64,000 bases of DNA from Actinoplanes subtropicus. Lineage in GTDB: Bacteria > Actinomycetota > Actinomycetes > Mycobacteriales > Micromonosporaceae. Within the stretch, counting starts at the first letter, position 1. Each line of letters begins with the position of its first letter. Positions 25,677-33,625 of this stretch are shown here, in pieces. The stretch spans positions 391,439 to 455,438 of the forward strand of contig NZ_JOJL01000007.1 in the NCBI RefSeq assembly GCF_000721705.1, in the 5' to 3' direction. A program made the position numbers and the translations under genes. The notes under the pieces are model-generated. The model was not told the DNA's origin and did no database searches. It was given only the letters and a program-made list of their open reading frames with translations.

Positions 25677-26033
25677 TCAGGACGGGCGCAGGCCCACCGA
25701 GGTCCGCTGCTGGGGCGGCTCGGCGCAGCCCAGGAGGCCGACCAGCCCGGAGACCCACAGCTGGCGGTAGACCGTCGGGCTGGGATGGCTGACCACCAGC
25801 TTGATGCCGCTGGCGGCGGCGGTGTGGAAACAGGCGACGAGGATGCCGATGCCGATGCTGTCGATCAGCATCACCCGTTGCAGGTCGAGGCAGATCTTGC
25901 CCGGCGTGGTGCTGGTCAGGACGTCGTTCACGGCGTCCCGCATCACGTGGGCGTTGTCCAAGTCGATCTCTCCGCTCGGCGCGATCTCGACGGTGCCATC
26001 GGCCAACTGGCGGGTGGTGATCGGCAGATACAC
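25677..26033 (-). CDS. STAS-domain anti-sigma factor antagonist
   Basis: A 118-residue single STAS domain: DGTVEIAPSGEIDLDNAH, KICLDLQRVMLIDSIGIGIL with the phosphorylatable serine of the D-S-x-G motif (about residue 58), then FHTAAASGIKLVVSHPS. The GTG at 26033 is preceded by GGAAGAGGGC. Such proteins are phosphorylated by anti-sigma kinases and release sigma factors. No kinase or sigma gene is adjacent, so the partner is elsewhere. Confidence 0.88.
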   Translation of the reverse strand: MYLPITTRQLADGTVEIAPSGEIDLDNAHVMRDAVNDVLTSTTPGKICLDLQRVMLIDSIGIGILVACFHTAAASGIKLVVSHPSPTVYRQLWVSGLVGLLGCAEPPQQRTSVGLRPS

Positions 26034-26258
26034 GGCTGCCCTCTTCCTGGCGTCGAGCGGGGCCGACGCCGAACCTACCGCGTGGAGGTCACATCCGCCG
26101 GTCGTGTGGCCTGGCTGGACATGGGACGCCTCGCCCAGGCGCCGCCGACCCACCGCGTTCCTACAACAATCCGCTGTGCTGCAAGTTACGCCACGTAGGC
26201 GCGGAACGCCAGAGTAGTTCATATGGCCTGAATGTGCTGGAACGGTCAGCCCGAGGCG

Positions 26259-26293
26259 GGAACGTTGACGTTCCACGTATCCGGTGCGAATAC
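26259..26293 (+). promoter_or_regulatory. AraC-gene promoter with overlapping palindrome
   Basis: -35 TTGACG (26265-26270) and -10 GAATAC (26288-26293) are 17 bp apart. The -35 lies in the inverted repeat GGAACGT-TG-ACGTTCC (26259-26274), a likely operator. The rest of 26034-26258 shows no gene and should contain the STAS promoter. Confidence 0.5.
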
Positions 26294-26322
26294 TTGCGGT
26301 ATGCAATGGAGCCCGCTGCGGC

Positions 26323-27327
26323 ATGGGTGACCCCTTCCCGCGGTCCGGCCCGACGTACTCCGAAGTGCCCGACATAGTCCATTTCAGCAGTGTAGATATC
26401 GATCAGGCTCGTTCGGTGCTAAATCGTTTCTACTTTCCTGTGGCAGTCGGCACGCCGGAGGGCGCGGACGGCTTCGGCCTGTCGGTCGAGGTGATCCAAC
26501 TCGGACCCCTGACGGTCGGGCAGATCAGCTTCTCCGGCCCGGTCAGCCTGGTCGTCGCCGAGTTGGACGCCTATCACGTGAGCATGCCCACTTCCGGTCG
26601 CATGCGGTCCCGGCACGCCGGTCGCGAGGTGGTGGCCGGGCCGTCGACCGCCATCCTCTTCGGCCCCGGGCACGCGGTCCACACGATGCACGACGCCAAC
26701 TCGGCCGAACTCGCCGTGAAGATCGAGCGGGGCGCGCTCGAGCAGGAGCTGGCCGGGCTGCTCGGCCGCCCGGTCGACGGGCCGATCGACCTGCCGCCCT
26801 CCGTCGACCTCTCCGGCGGCCCCGGGCACAGCTGGAGCCGGCTGGTGCGGCTGCTGCGCGACGAGCTGGAGTACAGGGAGAGCCTCATCTACCAGCCGCT
26901 GATCGCCGAGCAACTGCGCGGCAGCGTGCTCAGCGGGCTGCTGCTGAGTCTCCCGCACCGATATCAGGCCGAGCTGACCGCGCCGGCCACCCCCGGGCCG
27001 CCGCGGGCCATCCGGCGGGTGGTGGACGCGGTGCAGGAGGAGCCGGAGCGGCCGTTCTCGGTCACCGACCTGGCGAAAATCGCCGGGATGAGCGTGCGGT
27101 CGCTGCAGGAGGGATTCCGCCGGCACCTCGGGTGTACGCCGATGGCCTACCTGCAACAAGTACGGCTGCTGCGGGCGCACGAGGGCCTGCGCCTCGCCGA
27201 CCCGCTGCGCACCACGGTGGCCGCGGTCGCGCATCGCTGGGGCTTCGCGCACCTGGGCCGGTTCGCCTCCATCTACCGCGAGCGCTTCGGCGAACAGCCG
27301 TCCGACACCCTCCGCCGCACGGAATGA
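26323..27327 (+). CDS. AraC-family transcriptional regulator
   Basis: About 334 residues. The N-terminal sensor resembles the AraC_binding_2 (cupin-like) domain (VIQLGPLTVGQISFSGPVSL, AYHVSMPTSGRM, STAILFGPGHAVHTMHD). The C-terminal double HTH (about 235-330) has FSVTDLAKIAGMSVRSLQEGF and VAAVAHRWGFAHLGRFASIY. An in-frame ATG at 26284 overlaps the -10, so 26323 is preferred, with GGAG 11 bp upstream. The stop lies inside the first of seven 20-bp tandem repeats. Confidence 0.88.
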   Translation: MGDPFPRSGPTYSEVPDIVHFSSVDIDQARSVLNRFYFPVAVGTPEGADGFGLSVEVIQLGPLTVGQISFSGPVSLVVAELDAYHVSMPTSGRMRSRHAGREVVAGPSTAILFGPGHAVHTMHDANSAELAVKIERGALEQELAGLLGRPVDGPIDLPPSVDLSGGPGHSWSRLVRLLRDELEYRESLIYQPLIAEQLRGSVLSGLLLSLPHRYQAELTAPATPGPPRAIRRVVDAVQEEPERPFSVTDLAKIAGMSVRSLQEGFRRHLGCTPMAYLQQVRLLRAHEGLRLADPLRTTVAAVAHRWGFAHLGRFASIYRERFGEQPSDTLRRTE

Positions 27328-27452
27328 GCCAAGGCCGCGCGGGATGAAGCGAGGCCGCACGAAACGAGGCAGGGCCGCACGGATGAGGCGAAGCCGTACG
27401 GAATGAGGCGAAGCCGTACGGAATGAGGCGAAGCCGTACGGAATGAGGCGGT
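27314..27452. repeat. 20-bp tandem repeat array spanning the AraC stop codon
   Basis: Seven units of GCCGYACGGAATGAGGCGAA type: four diverged ones first (27314-27392, one of them 19 bp), then three near-identical ones (27393-27452). The first unit contains the TGA of the AraC gene. Divergence decreases away from the gene, so the distal copies look youngest. Confidence 0.9.
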
Positions 27453-27468
27453 ATCACCCGCTCGGGTG

Positions 27469-27834
27469 TCACTCGCCAGGGTCGCTGCGACGCGCCTGCG
27501 GCACGCCGTTCGCCCGGCGCACACCGGCCGACACCCCGAACAGGTGGCCCCGGTCGGGCGTCCAATCGCGCCACGGCCCCAGCCGGCGGGGCACCGCGAT
27601 CACCTCGCCGTCCCCGGCGGCGCACTGCTCCCGCAGGTAGGCCACCACCCGCTCGCACGCCTGACCGGCGTCCTCGGTGAGGCCCAGCAGCAGGTGCCGG
27701 GCCTGGTCATAGGCCGGATCGCCCGGCTCCAGGCCGGCCAGGTCGCCCGGCGGTCGCCGCAGCAGCGCGGCCAGACCCGCCAGCGCCTGCATGACGTCAG
27801 ATGCGTCCCGTTCCGCGTCGGACAGGCTCGTCAC
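27469..27834 (-). CDS. Hypothetical protein of 121 residues
   Basis: A soluble, helical protein (SLSDAERDASDVMQALAGLAALL, YDQARHLLLGLTEDAGQACERVV) with a polar C-terminal tail containing PWRDWTPDRGHLFGV. The GTG at 27834 has GGGGGAGA upstream. No recognised domain. It is convergent with the AraC gene; the 20-bp repeat array lies between them. Confidence 0.6.
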   Translation of the reverse strand: MTSLSDAERDASDVMQALAGLAALLRRPPGDLAGLEPGDPAYDQARHLLLGLTEDAGQACERVVAYLREQCAAGDGEVIAVPRRLGPWRDWTPDRGHLFGVSAGVRRANGVPQARRSDPGE

Positions 27835-28080
27835 GCGTCTCCCCCTCACCCGGGCACGAGCGGGAGGACAACCAAACGGAGTTCCCCGTCTCACCAGTCC
27901 CCACACGTGCCGAACCGAAATGTATTCGGCTCGCTACTGTGCGTCCATCCGTAACGCGCGGGTACTGTCCAGTTAGCGCTCAGTTTGACCGGCCGACGGC
28001 ATGATCGTCCGTTTCCGCCCCATGGTCAGCATGGGTGATCCAGGGTAAGACGGGAAGGACGGCAACCATGGAGGATGATC

Positions 28081-28371
28081 ATGAGTGACGAGAAGCGGCC
28101 ACCGCTGGAGGAGTCCGAGGAGGTGGCCGACGCGATCGAGGACGACGTGGCCGTGGACGCTTTCATCACCGGCGGCGGCGAGGACCGGGACAACCCCGAG
28201 TTCCTGCAGCCCGGCGAGGAGCCGCGCTGGCGTACCGGGGCCGACCAGCAGTGGGATCCGGAGGATGTGGCCGTGGCCGAGGGCCGCGACCCGACCCCGG
28301 AGAACATCGAGCGCGCCCGCCGGGAGATCGAGCGGGACGGCGCGGCGACCATCGAGCGCATCGTGCCCTGA
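28081..28371 (+). CDS. Small acidic hypothetical protein
   Basis: A 96-residue hydrophilic protein (LEESEEVADAIEDDVAVDAFI, GGGEDRDNPEFLQPGEEPRW, DPTPENIERARREIERDG) with no cysteine or membrane segment. ATG 28081 has GGAGG 6 bp upstream; ATG 28075 is an alternative. It probably forms a short helical, partly disordered protein. The stop lies in the first of three 13-bp repeats. Function unknown. Confidence 0.7.
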   Translation: MSDEKRPPLEESEEVADAIEDDVAVDAFITGGGEDRDNPEFLQPGEEPRWRTGADQQWDPEDVAVAEGRDPTPENIERARREIERDGAATIERIVP

Positions 28372-28399
28372 AACCGTGCCCTGAAATCGTGCCCCGAGA
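28361..28399. repeat. 13-bp tandem repeat spanning a stop codon
   Basis: TCGTGCCCTGAAA, CCGTGCCCTGAAA, TCGTGCCCCGAGA at 28361-28373, 28374-28386 and 28387-28399. The first unit contains the TGA of the acidic-protein gene. Confidence 0.8.
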
Positions 28400-28406
28400 T
28401 TGACTA

Positions 28407-28431
28407 CAACCCATCCGGCCCGCACACCGTC
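28407..28431 (+). promoter_or_regulatory. ECF-type promoter of the SigE-family operon
   Basis: CAACC (28407-28411) and CGTC (28428-28431), with 17 bp between AAC and CGTC. This is the general AAC/CGTC form recognised by ECF sigma factors, and it sits 30 bp before the sigma gene. It implies autoregulation. Confidence 0.6.
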
Positions 28432-28461
28432 TACTGGGGAGACCAGTGACGGAGGCGGGGG

Positions 28462-28977
28462 ATGGAAAGCGGAACGGATGAGGCGTACCTCGCGTACGTC
28501 CACGGCCGGATACCGGCGTTGCGCCGGATCGGCTATCTGCTGTGCGGGGACGAGCACCAGGCCGACGACCTGGTGCAGGAGACCATAACCAAGCTGTACG
28601 CGCGATGGCCCCGGATCGCGGCGGTGGACAACGTCGACGCGTACACGCACACCATGTTGGTGCGCGCCTTCCTGGACGAGAAGCGCCGGGGCTGGTGGCG
28701 GGTCCGCCTGTTCGGCTCGCCACCGGAGCACGCGGCGGCCGTGGCCGGCGCCGCCGAGGACCGCACGATGCTGCGCGGCGCGCTGGCCAAGGTCGCGCCC
28801 CGCCAGCAGGCCGTGCTGGTGCTGCGCTACCTCTGCGACCAGTCCGTGGCCGAGGTGGCCGAGATCCTCGGCTGCTCGGAGGGGACGGTCAAGAGCCAGA
28901 CGACACACGGCCTCAACGCCCTCCGCAGGATCCTCGGTGAGCCCCGGCCCGTTCAGCGCAGCGGGGGCGGGCGATGA
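28462..28977 (+). CDS. SigE-family ECF RNA polymerase sigma factor
   Basis: A 171-residue protein. Sigma2 (about 5-75) has LRRIGYLLCGDEHQADDLVQETITKLYARW; sigma4 (about 105-160) has LAKVAPRQQAVLVLRYLCDQSVAEVAEILGCSEGTVKSQ. This is the compact actinobacterial SigE-family form. Its stop overlaps the start of the next gene (ATGA), and two paralogous membrane proteins follow. These occupy the position of an anti-sigma factor. Autoregulation is suggested by the promoter at 28407-28431. Confidence 0.92.
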   Translation: MESGTDEAYLAYVHGRIPALRRIGYLLCGDEHQADDLVQETITKLYARWPRIAAVDNVDAYTHTMLVRAFLDEKRRGWWRVRLFGSPPEHAAAVAGAAEDRTMLRGALAKVAPRQQAVLVLRYLCDQSVAEVAEILGCSEGTVKSQTTHGLNALRRILGEPRPVQRSGGGR

Positions 28978-30215
28978 ACGACGACGAGTACGGCACCCTC
29001 CTGCTGCGGCCGCTGGCCGGCGAGCCGGCCGGACCGCCGCTGATCGACGTCGCCCGGGCCATCCGCGAGGGCCGGCGGATGCGGCGCCGGCGCTGGGCGT
29101 TCGGCGGCGCGTTCCTGGCCGTCTTCACCGCCACGCTGGTCACCGGCAGCCTGCTGATCGCCCCGGCCACGCCGCACCAGCCGGTGCTGCCGCCCGACCC
29201 GCCGCTGCCGAAGTCCTGCACCCTGGCCGCCCTCCCGACCGGCAAGTACCACAGCGCCGATGTCGCCGGCGGCGACTCGACCGGCCGGTGGCATTTCGGG
29301 CAGTCGAACCCGCAGGCGAACACCGGCACCCAGCACACCCTCGTCTGGCACGACGGCGTCCTGGTCGGCGACGCCGCGCAGCCCGGCTCCGAGGTCAACC
29401 TGCGCGCGGTCAACTCGTCCGGCGTCATCGTCGGGGAGGTCAACGACAAGACGACCGGCATCCGGCCGTACGTCTACCGGAACGGCAAGTTCAGCGCGCT
29501 CAAGGGCGGCCTCGGCGAGGCGCTCGCGATCAACGACGACGGCACGATCGTGGGCCGGCTGGGCAGCGATACGCATCCGGTCCTGGTCCGCTGGCGTTCG
29601 GCGGGTGCCGAGCCCGAGCGGCTCCGGCTCCCGGAGGGATCGCCCATCGCCATGTACAACCTGGCGATCGCGCCGGACGGCACCGTCGCCGGTGTCGTCA
29701 TCCTTCCCCTCGCCCCGGGGGCGACCTTCGCGGAGACCGCCACGTACCTCTGGCTGCCCGACGGCACGACCCGCCGGATCACGGCGCCGCCGCCGGCGCG
29801 GGACACCCTCGCGGCCCTGAACCCGCTGACGTTCCGGAACGGCTGGCTCTACGCCGAGCAGGTGCTCAGCGATCGGAGTGACAACACGCCCGTCATCGCC
29901 GGAATCCAGCTCGTGCGGTACGACCCGGCGAGCGGGACATGGCAGAAGATCGGCGGCGACAGGTTCACCGACGGGCCACAACTGCCCTCCTCGGGCCGGG
30001 GTTTCCTGCATGCCGGGACCATCCGGCCGCGGGTCTACGTCGGGACCGCCGTTCTCGACCTGCCGCTGACCATGCCGCTCGCCGACCCCGAGGTCGACAA
30101 CGCGATGCTGCAGTCGATCAGCGACGACGCGCACACGGTGACCGGCGTGCTCAGCCGCGGCGGCAGCGGGGACCCGTCCCAGCCGGACCGCCCGGTCATC
30201 TGGCGCTGCGGGTGA
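28974..30215 (+). CDS. Single-pass membrane protein with repeat-rich extracytoplasmic domain, candidate anti-sigma factor (copy 1)
   Basis: A 413-residue protein. A 40-residue basic cytoplasmic head (GTLLLRPLAGEPAGPP, AIREGRRMRRRRW) leads to one membrane helix (about 43-63) and a large outer domain. That domain carries HAF-like WxxG..AxxINxxGxIVG repeats (LRAVNSSGVIVGEV, ALAINDDGTIVGRL, ISDDAHTVTGVL), which suggest a beta-propeller. It has no ZAS zinc motif. It is translationally coupled to the sigma gene. An anti-sigma role is inferred from position and topology only. Confidence 0.75.
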   Translation: MNDDEYGTLLLRPLAGEPAGPPLIDVARAIREGRRMRRRRWAFGGAFLAVFTATLVTGSLLIAPATPHQPVLPPDPPLPKSCTLAALPTGKYHSADVAGGDSTGRWHFGQSNPQANTGTQHTLVWHDGVLVGDAAQPGSEVNLRAVNSSGVIVGEVNDKTTGIRPYVYRNGKFSALKGGLGEALAINDDGTIVGRLGSDTHPVLVRWRSAGAEPERLRLPEGSPIAMYNLAIAPDGTVAGVVILPLAPGATFAETATYLWLPDGTTRRITAPPPARDTLAALNPLTFRNGWLYAEQVLSDRSDNTPVIAGIQLVRYDPASGTWQKIGGDRFTDGPQLPSSGRGFLHAGTIRPRVYVGTAVLDLPLTMPLADPEVDNAMLQSISDDAHTVTGVLSRGGSGDPSQPDRPVIWRCG

Positions 30216-30231
30216 GGAGGAGGAGGCGACG

Positions 30232-31395
30232 ATGAACGACGACGACTTCGGCACGCTGCTTCTGCGCCCGCTGGCCGGCGATCCGGCCGGGTCGCCGCGG
30301 GTCGATGTGCAGCGGGCCATGCGCGAGGGCCGCCGGATGCGGCACCGCCGCCGGTGGTCGGGCTTCGCCGCGCTGGTCGCGGCGTTGACCGCCGCCCTGG
30401 TGACCGGCAGCCTGGCGCTCGCGCCCGCCTCGACCGGGCCGAAGCCGAGGCCGACCCTGCCGCCGGAGCCGGCCGTGCCGGCCGCCTGCACCGGCAGCCC
30501 GCTGCCGGACGGCGGTCACCGGGCCGTCACGGTGACCGGCGGCGACTCGACCGGGCGGTGGCACGTGGGCACGGCGGCGCCGAACGCCGGCGACAAGGGG
30601 CCGATGCTGATCTGGCACGACGGCAAGCTGGTCGCCCAGATCGCGCCGCCGAACGGCGACGCGACGCTGCACGACATCAACTCGTCGGGGGTGGCGGTCG
30701 GGTCGAACAACTCGGCCTGGGACACGTACCCGTTCGTCTACCGGAACGGCAAGATCGAGCGGCTCAAGGGCGGCCGCGGCGTGGCGTCCGCGATCAATGA
30801 TTCCGGCGAGATCGTCGGGACCATCGGCGTCAACAACCGGCATCCGGTCCGCTGGAAGTCGGCCGACGCCGAGCCGGAGACGCTGCCGATGCCGCCGGGC
30901 GCGACGATCCAGTTCGTGCTGGACGTCGCCCCGGACGGCTGGATCTCCGGCATGTACCTCAGCGACACGTACGTCTGGTCGCCGGACGGCCAGGTCCGCA
31001 AGCTCGCGCCGCCGAGCCCGGACGGGGTGTTCCGGCCCGGACCCGAGTCGTTCGGGTTCGGCTGGCTGTACGGCGTGAGCCTGCGGGACGGCGTCTCCCG
31101 CTACGAGCCGCGCACCGGCACGTGGCAGCACCTCACCGACGCCGGTCACAAGGCGCAGTTCCCCGGCACCGGCGCCGGCGACGCGCAGGTCACCGGCGCG
31201 GACGAACTATCCGTCTTCGTCGGCCGCGAGGTGCTGCGGCTCGGCGGGAACCCGATCGCCGGCCGGTCCGGCACGTACTCGTTCGAGATCACCGCGATCA
31301 GTGCCGACGCGCATGTGGTGGCCGGTTACGGCCTCAGCACCCACGCGGACCCGAAGGCGCAGCCGGAGCGGCCGTTCATCTGGCGGTGCCGATAG
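30232..31395 (+). CDS. Paralogue of the preceding membrane protein (copy 2)
   Basis: A 387-residue protein with the same plan: head GTLLLRPLAGDPAGSP and AMREGRRMRHRRRW, one membrane helix (about 43-65), then outer repeats LHDINSSGVAVGSN, ASAINDSGEIVGTI, ISADAHVVAGYG and a shared end PxRPxIWRCx. A long GAGGAGGAGG site precedes the ATG. It arose by tandem duplication, and the cytoplasmic head is the best conserved part, as expected if it binds the same sigma factor. Its 3' end overlaps the oxidoreductase gene by 20 bp. Confidence 0.75.
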   Translation: MNDDDFGTLLLRPLAGDPAGSPRVDVQRAMREGRRMRHRRRWSGFAALVAALTAALVTGSLALAPASTGPKPRPTLPPEPAVPAACTGSPLPDGGHRAVTVTGGDSTGRWHVGTAAPNAGDKGPMLIWHDGKLVAQIAPPNGDATLHDINSSGVAVGSNNSAWDTYPFVYRNGKIERLKGGRGVASAINDSGEIVGTIGVNNRHPVRWKSADAEPETLPMPPGATIQFVLDVAPDGWISGMYLSDTYVWSPDGQVRKLAPPSPDGVFRPGPESFGFGWLYGVSLRDGVSRYEPRTGTWQHLTDAGHKAQFPGTGAGDAQVTGADELSVFVGREVLRLGGNPIAGRSGTYSFEITAISADAHVVAGYGLSTHADPKAQPERPFIWRCR

Positions 31396-32281
31396 CGACC
31401 GTCCGGCCGGTGGTGATCGCCTCCTGGCAGGCCGCCAGGACGGCGGTCACCGCCGCGCCGAACCGCACGTCGATCGCCGGCTTGGGGCCGCCGGCGGCCG
31501 CGGCGATCAGCTGGGAGATGGCGACGCCGAGCGCCTCATCGGGCCGCCACTGCGCGTCGGGAGCCCGGAGCAGGCCCGCCTCCCCGGCGAAGACGACCTC
31601 CTGGCGTCCCTGATCGGGCGCCGCATCGAGGCTCAGCGTCAGCGTGCTGATCGCGCCACCCTCGTGCCGCAGCAGCGCGTGCGTCATGTCGTGCGGCCCG
31701 GCCATCGCGGTCACCTCGATGACCGGCCCGAGCACCGGGAGCACGAGTGCGAGCGCGTGCGGCCCGATGTCCCACAGGCCGCCCTTCTGCTGCCGCCACG
31801 GCGACTCGCCGAACGGGCTGCCGTTCGTGAAGATCTGGCCGAGGTGGTCGACGCGCCCCTCCCGCCAGCCGCCGAGCGCCCAGGCCTCGGCCAGGAAGTC
31901 GTCGGTCACCGGCACGAGTCGCCGGGTGAAGAACACCACCGAGGCGAGGTCGCGCTCGTCGACCGCCGCGGCGATCTCGTCGGCCTCGGCCGCGGTGAAC
32001 GCCACCGGCTTGTCCAGCAGCAGGTGCCGGCCGGCCCGGGCGGCGCGCAGGGCGATCGGCGCCTGCACGTCCGGCGGGAGGGCGATCGCGACCGCGTCGA
32101 CCGCCCCGATGAGTTCTTCGATTTCCCCGTACGCCCGGACGCCGTGCTCGGCCGCGAGCGCGCCCGCCTTGTCGGGATCGCGCCCCCAAACCCCCACGAA
32201 CTCGACGTCCTCGTGGTGAGCCAGAGCCGGCGCGTGCGCCAGATGAGCCCAGGGTCCGGTGCCGAACAATCCGAAGCGCAT
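31376..32281 (-). CDS. Gfo/Idh/MocA-family NAD(P)-dependent oxidoreductase
   Basis: A 301-residue protein. The Rossmann start is FGLFGTGPWAHLAHAPAL, followed by GVWGRDPDKAGALAAEHG. The family EKP-type catalytic element appears as LLLDKPVAF (lysine about 91), and GGLWDIGPHALAL is the usual D-x-G-x-H substrate/catalytic motif (about 167-178). Such enzymes oxidise or reduce sugars, inositols and related polyols. The start ATG is at 32281. It is convergent with the sigma operon. Substrate unknown. Confidence 0.9.
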   Translation of the reverse strand: MRFGLFGTGPWAHLAHAPALAHHEDVEFVGVWGRDPDKAGALAAEHGVRAYGEIEELIGAVDAVAIALPPDVQAPIALRAARAGRHLLLDKPVAFTAAEADEIAAAVDERDLASVVFFTRRLVPVTDDFLAEAWALGGWREGRVDHLGQIFTNGSPFGESPWRQQKGGLWDIGPHALALVLPVLGPVIEVTAMAGPHDMTHALLRHEGGAISTLTLSLDAAPDQGRQEVVFAGEAGLLRAPDAQWRPDEALGVAISQLIAAAAGGPKPAIDVRFGAAVTAVLAACQEAITTGRTVAIGTAR

Positions 32282-32341
32282 GATCCGCAAGCTATCCGGC
32301 CGCGAGCCGCCAGGCAATCCGGGATCAGTACGCTGTGCCGG

Positions 32342-32710
32342 GTGAACGGTCCCCTGTCGGTCGCGACGATCGTCGTCGCCCTCGTGCTGGCGGCGTGGTT
32401 CCTGCTGCGCGCCGCCCTGAACCGCGCCCCCGGCCGCGCCGAGCTGATCGCCACCGCCGCCCTCGGCGTGCTGGTCGCGGTGCTCGTCGTGGTCGCGGTC
32501 ATCGGCCTCTTCGGCGGTTCCCGCCCGTCCGAGACGGCCACCTTCTCCGGCTACCTGATCACCACGATCGCGTTCGCCCCGGTCGCGCTGTACCTCGCGC
32601 GGATGGAGCCGACCCGCTGGGGCAACCTGATCCTCGGCGTCGCCTGCCTGGTGCTGCCGGTCCTGGTGCTGCGCCTCGAGCAGATCGCGTCGGTGACCAC
32701 CGGTGCCTGA
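32342..32710 (+). CDS. Small integral membrane protein
   Basis: A 122-residue protein with four hydrophobic segments (about 6-24, 36-60, 68-85, 93-112) and no recognised family. The GTG start has only the weak site GTGCCGG. It overlaps the next small membrane protein by 8 bp, so the two are likely co-translated. Function unknown. Confidence 0.65.
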   Translation: MNGPLSVATIVVALVLAAWFLLRAALNRAPGRAELIATAALGVLVAVLVVVAVIGLFGGSRPSETATFSGYLITTIAFAPVALYLARMEPTRWGNLILGVACLVLPVLVLRLEQIASVTTGA

Positions 32711-33140
32711 CTCCCCCACCCCCGGGCGCACCCGGCCGGCCGACTCCGCGCTCAACACCGGCTTCGGCCGCGTGCTGCTTTTCGTGTACGGGCTGGGCGC
32801 CCTGTCGGCCAGCTCCCGCGGCCTGGTCCAGGTCTTCACGCACTTCGCCGAGGCTCCCCTGGCGTACGTCCTGTCCGCCTTCGCCGGCCTGGTCTACCTG
32901 GTCGCCACCGTCGGCCTGGCGATCGGCGGCGAGCGCGGCCGGCGCATCGCCCTGGTCAGCTGCAGCATCGAGCTGGTCGGCGTGCTGGTCGTCGGCACCC
33001 TGAGCATCGCCGACGCGGTGGCCTTCCCGGACGACACGGTCTGGTCCCGGTACGGCAGCGGGTACGGCTACGTGCCCCTGCTCCTGCCGTTCGTCGGCCT
33101 CTGGTGGATCTGGCGGCACCGCCCCCGCGACAAGGCGTAG
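32703..33140 (+). CDS. Small integral membrane protein
   Basis: A 145-residue protein with four predicted helices (about 20-40, 55-75, 83-105, 120-140) and a basic end (WRHRPRDKA). It begins with GTG inside the upstream gene. The helix with GLVYLVATVGLAIGGERGRRIAL and the YGSGYGYVPLLLPFVGLWWIW end are typical of small actinobacterial membrane proteins without known role. Confidence 0.7.
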   Translation: MPDSPTPGRTRPADSALNTGFGRVLLFVYGLGALSASSRGLVQVFTHFAEAPLAYVLSAFAGLVYLVATVGLAIGGERGRRIALVSCSIELVGVLVVGTLSIADAVAFPDDTVWSRYGSGYGYVPLLLPFVGLWWIWRHRPRDKA

Positions 33141-33202
33141 CCAGGCTTGCGCCGGAGGACGACCATCGGTCTGGACAGTTTCTGCCGAAAGGAGCCGGAC
33201 CG

Positions 33203-33619
33203 ATGAACAGAGCCGGCGAGCGGGTGCTCGCCGTGATCACTGCCGCGCTGCTCGGCGTGGACGCGTACGTCCACCTGCACTATGCCCACAGCTATGACCA
33301 GTTCAAGTCCTCGACGATGAGCGAGGGCACCCTCTTCCGCATCCAGGGCGTCGTGGCCATCGTGGTCGGCGTCCTGCTCCTGATCTGGCCGGGCGTGCTC
33401 ACCTGGCTCCTCTCGCTGCTGGTCGCGGGAAGCGCGGTCGTGGCGGTGACCCTGTACACCTACGTGGACGTCGGCGCGCTCGGCCCGCTGCCCGACCTGT
33501 ACGAGCACACCTGGCGGCCGCCCGGCAAGGTCCCCTCGGCGGTCGCCGAGCTGGTCGCCGCCGTCCTCTCCCTCATTGGCCTGGCGGTGGCGCTGCGCAG
33601 ACGGCGAGCCGCCCACTGA
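33203..33619 (+). CDS. Four-helix membrane protein
   Basis: A 138-residue membrane protein. AAAGGAG lies 8 bp upstream of the ATG. Helix 1 (about 5-25) ends in VDAYVHLHYA; further helices are near 45-65, 68-90 and 112-130, with RRRRAA at the C-terminus. The His-rich VHLHYAHSYD loop is notable. It is tandem to the two other small membrane proteins but after a 62-bp gap. Function unknown. Confidence 0.75.
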   Translation: MNRAGERVLAVITAALLGVDAYVHLHYAHSYDQFKSSTMSEGTLFRIQGVVAIVVGVLLLIWPGVLTWLLSLLVAGSAVVAVTLYTYVDVGALGPLPDLYEHTWRPPGKVPSAVAELVAAVLSLIGLAVALRRRRAAH

Positions 33620-33625
33620 GAGCGG

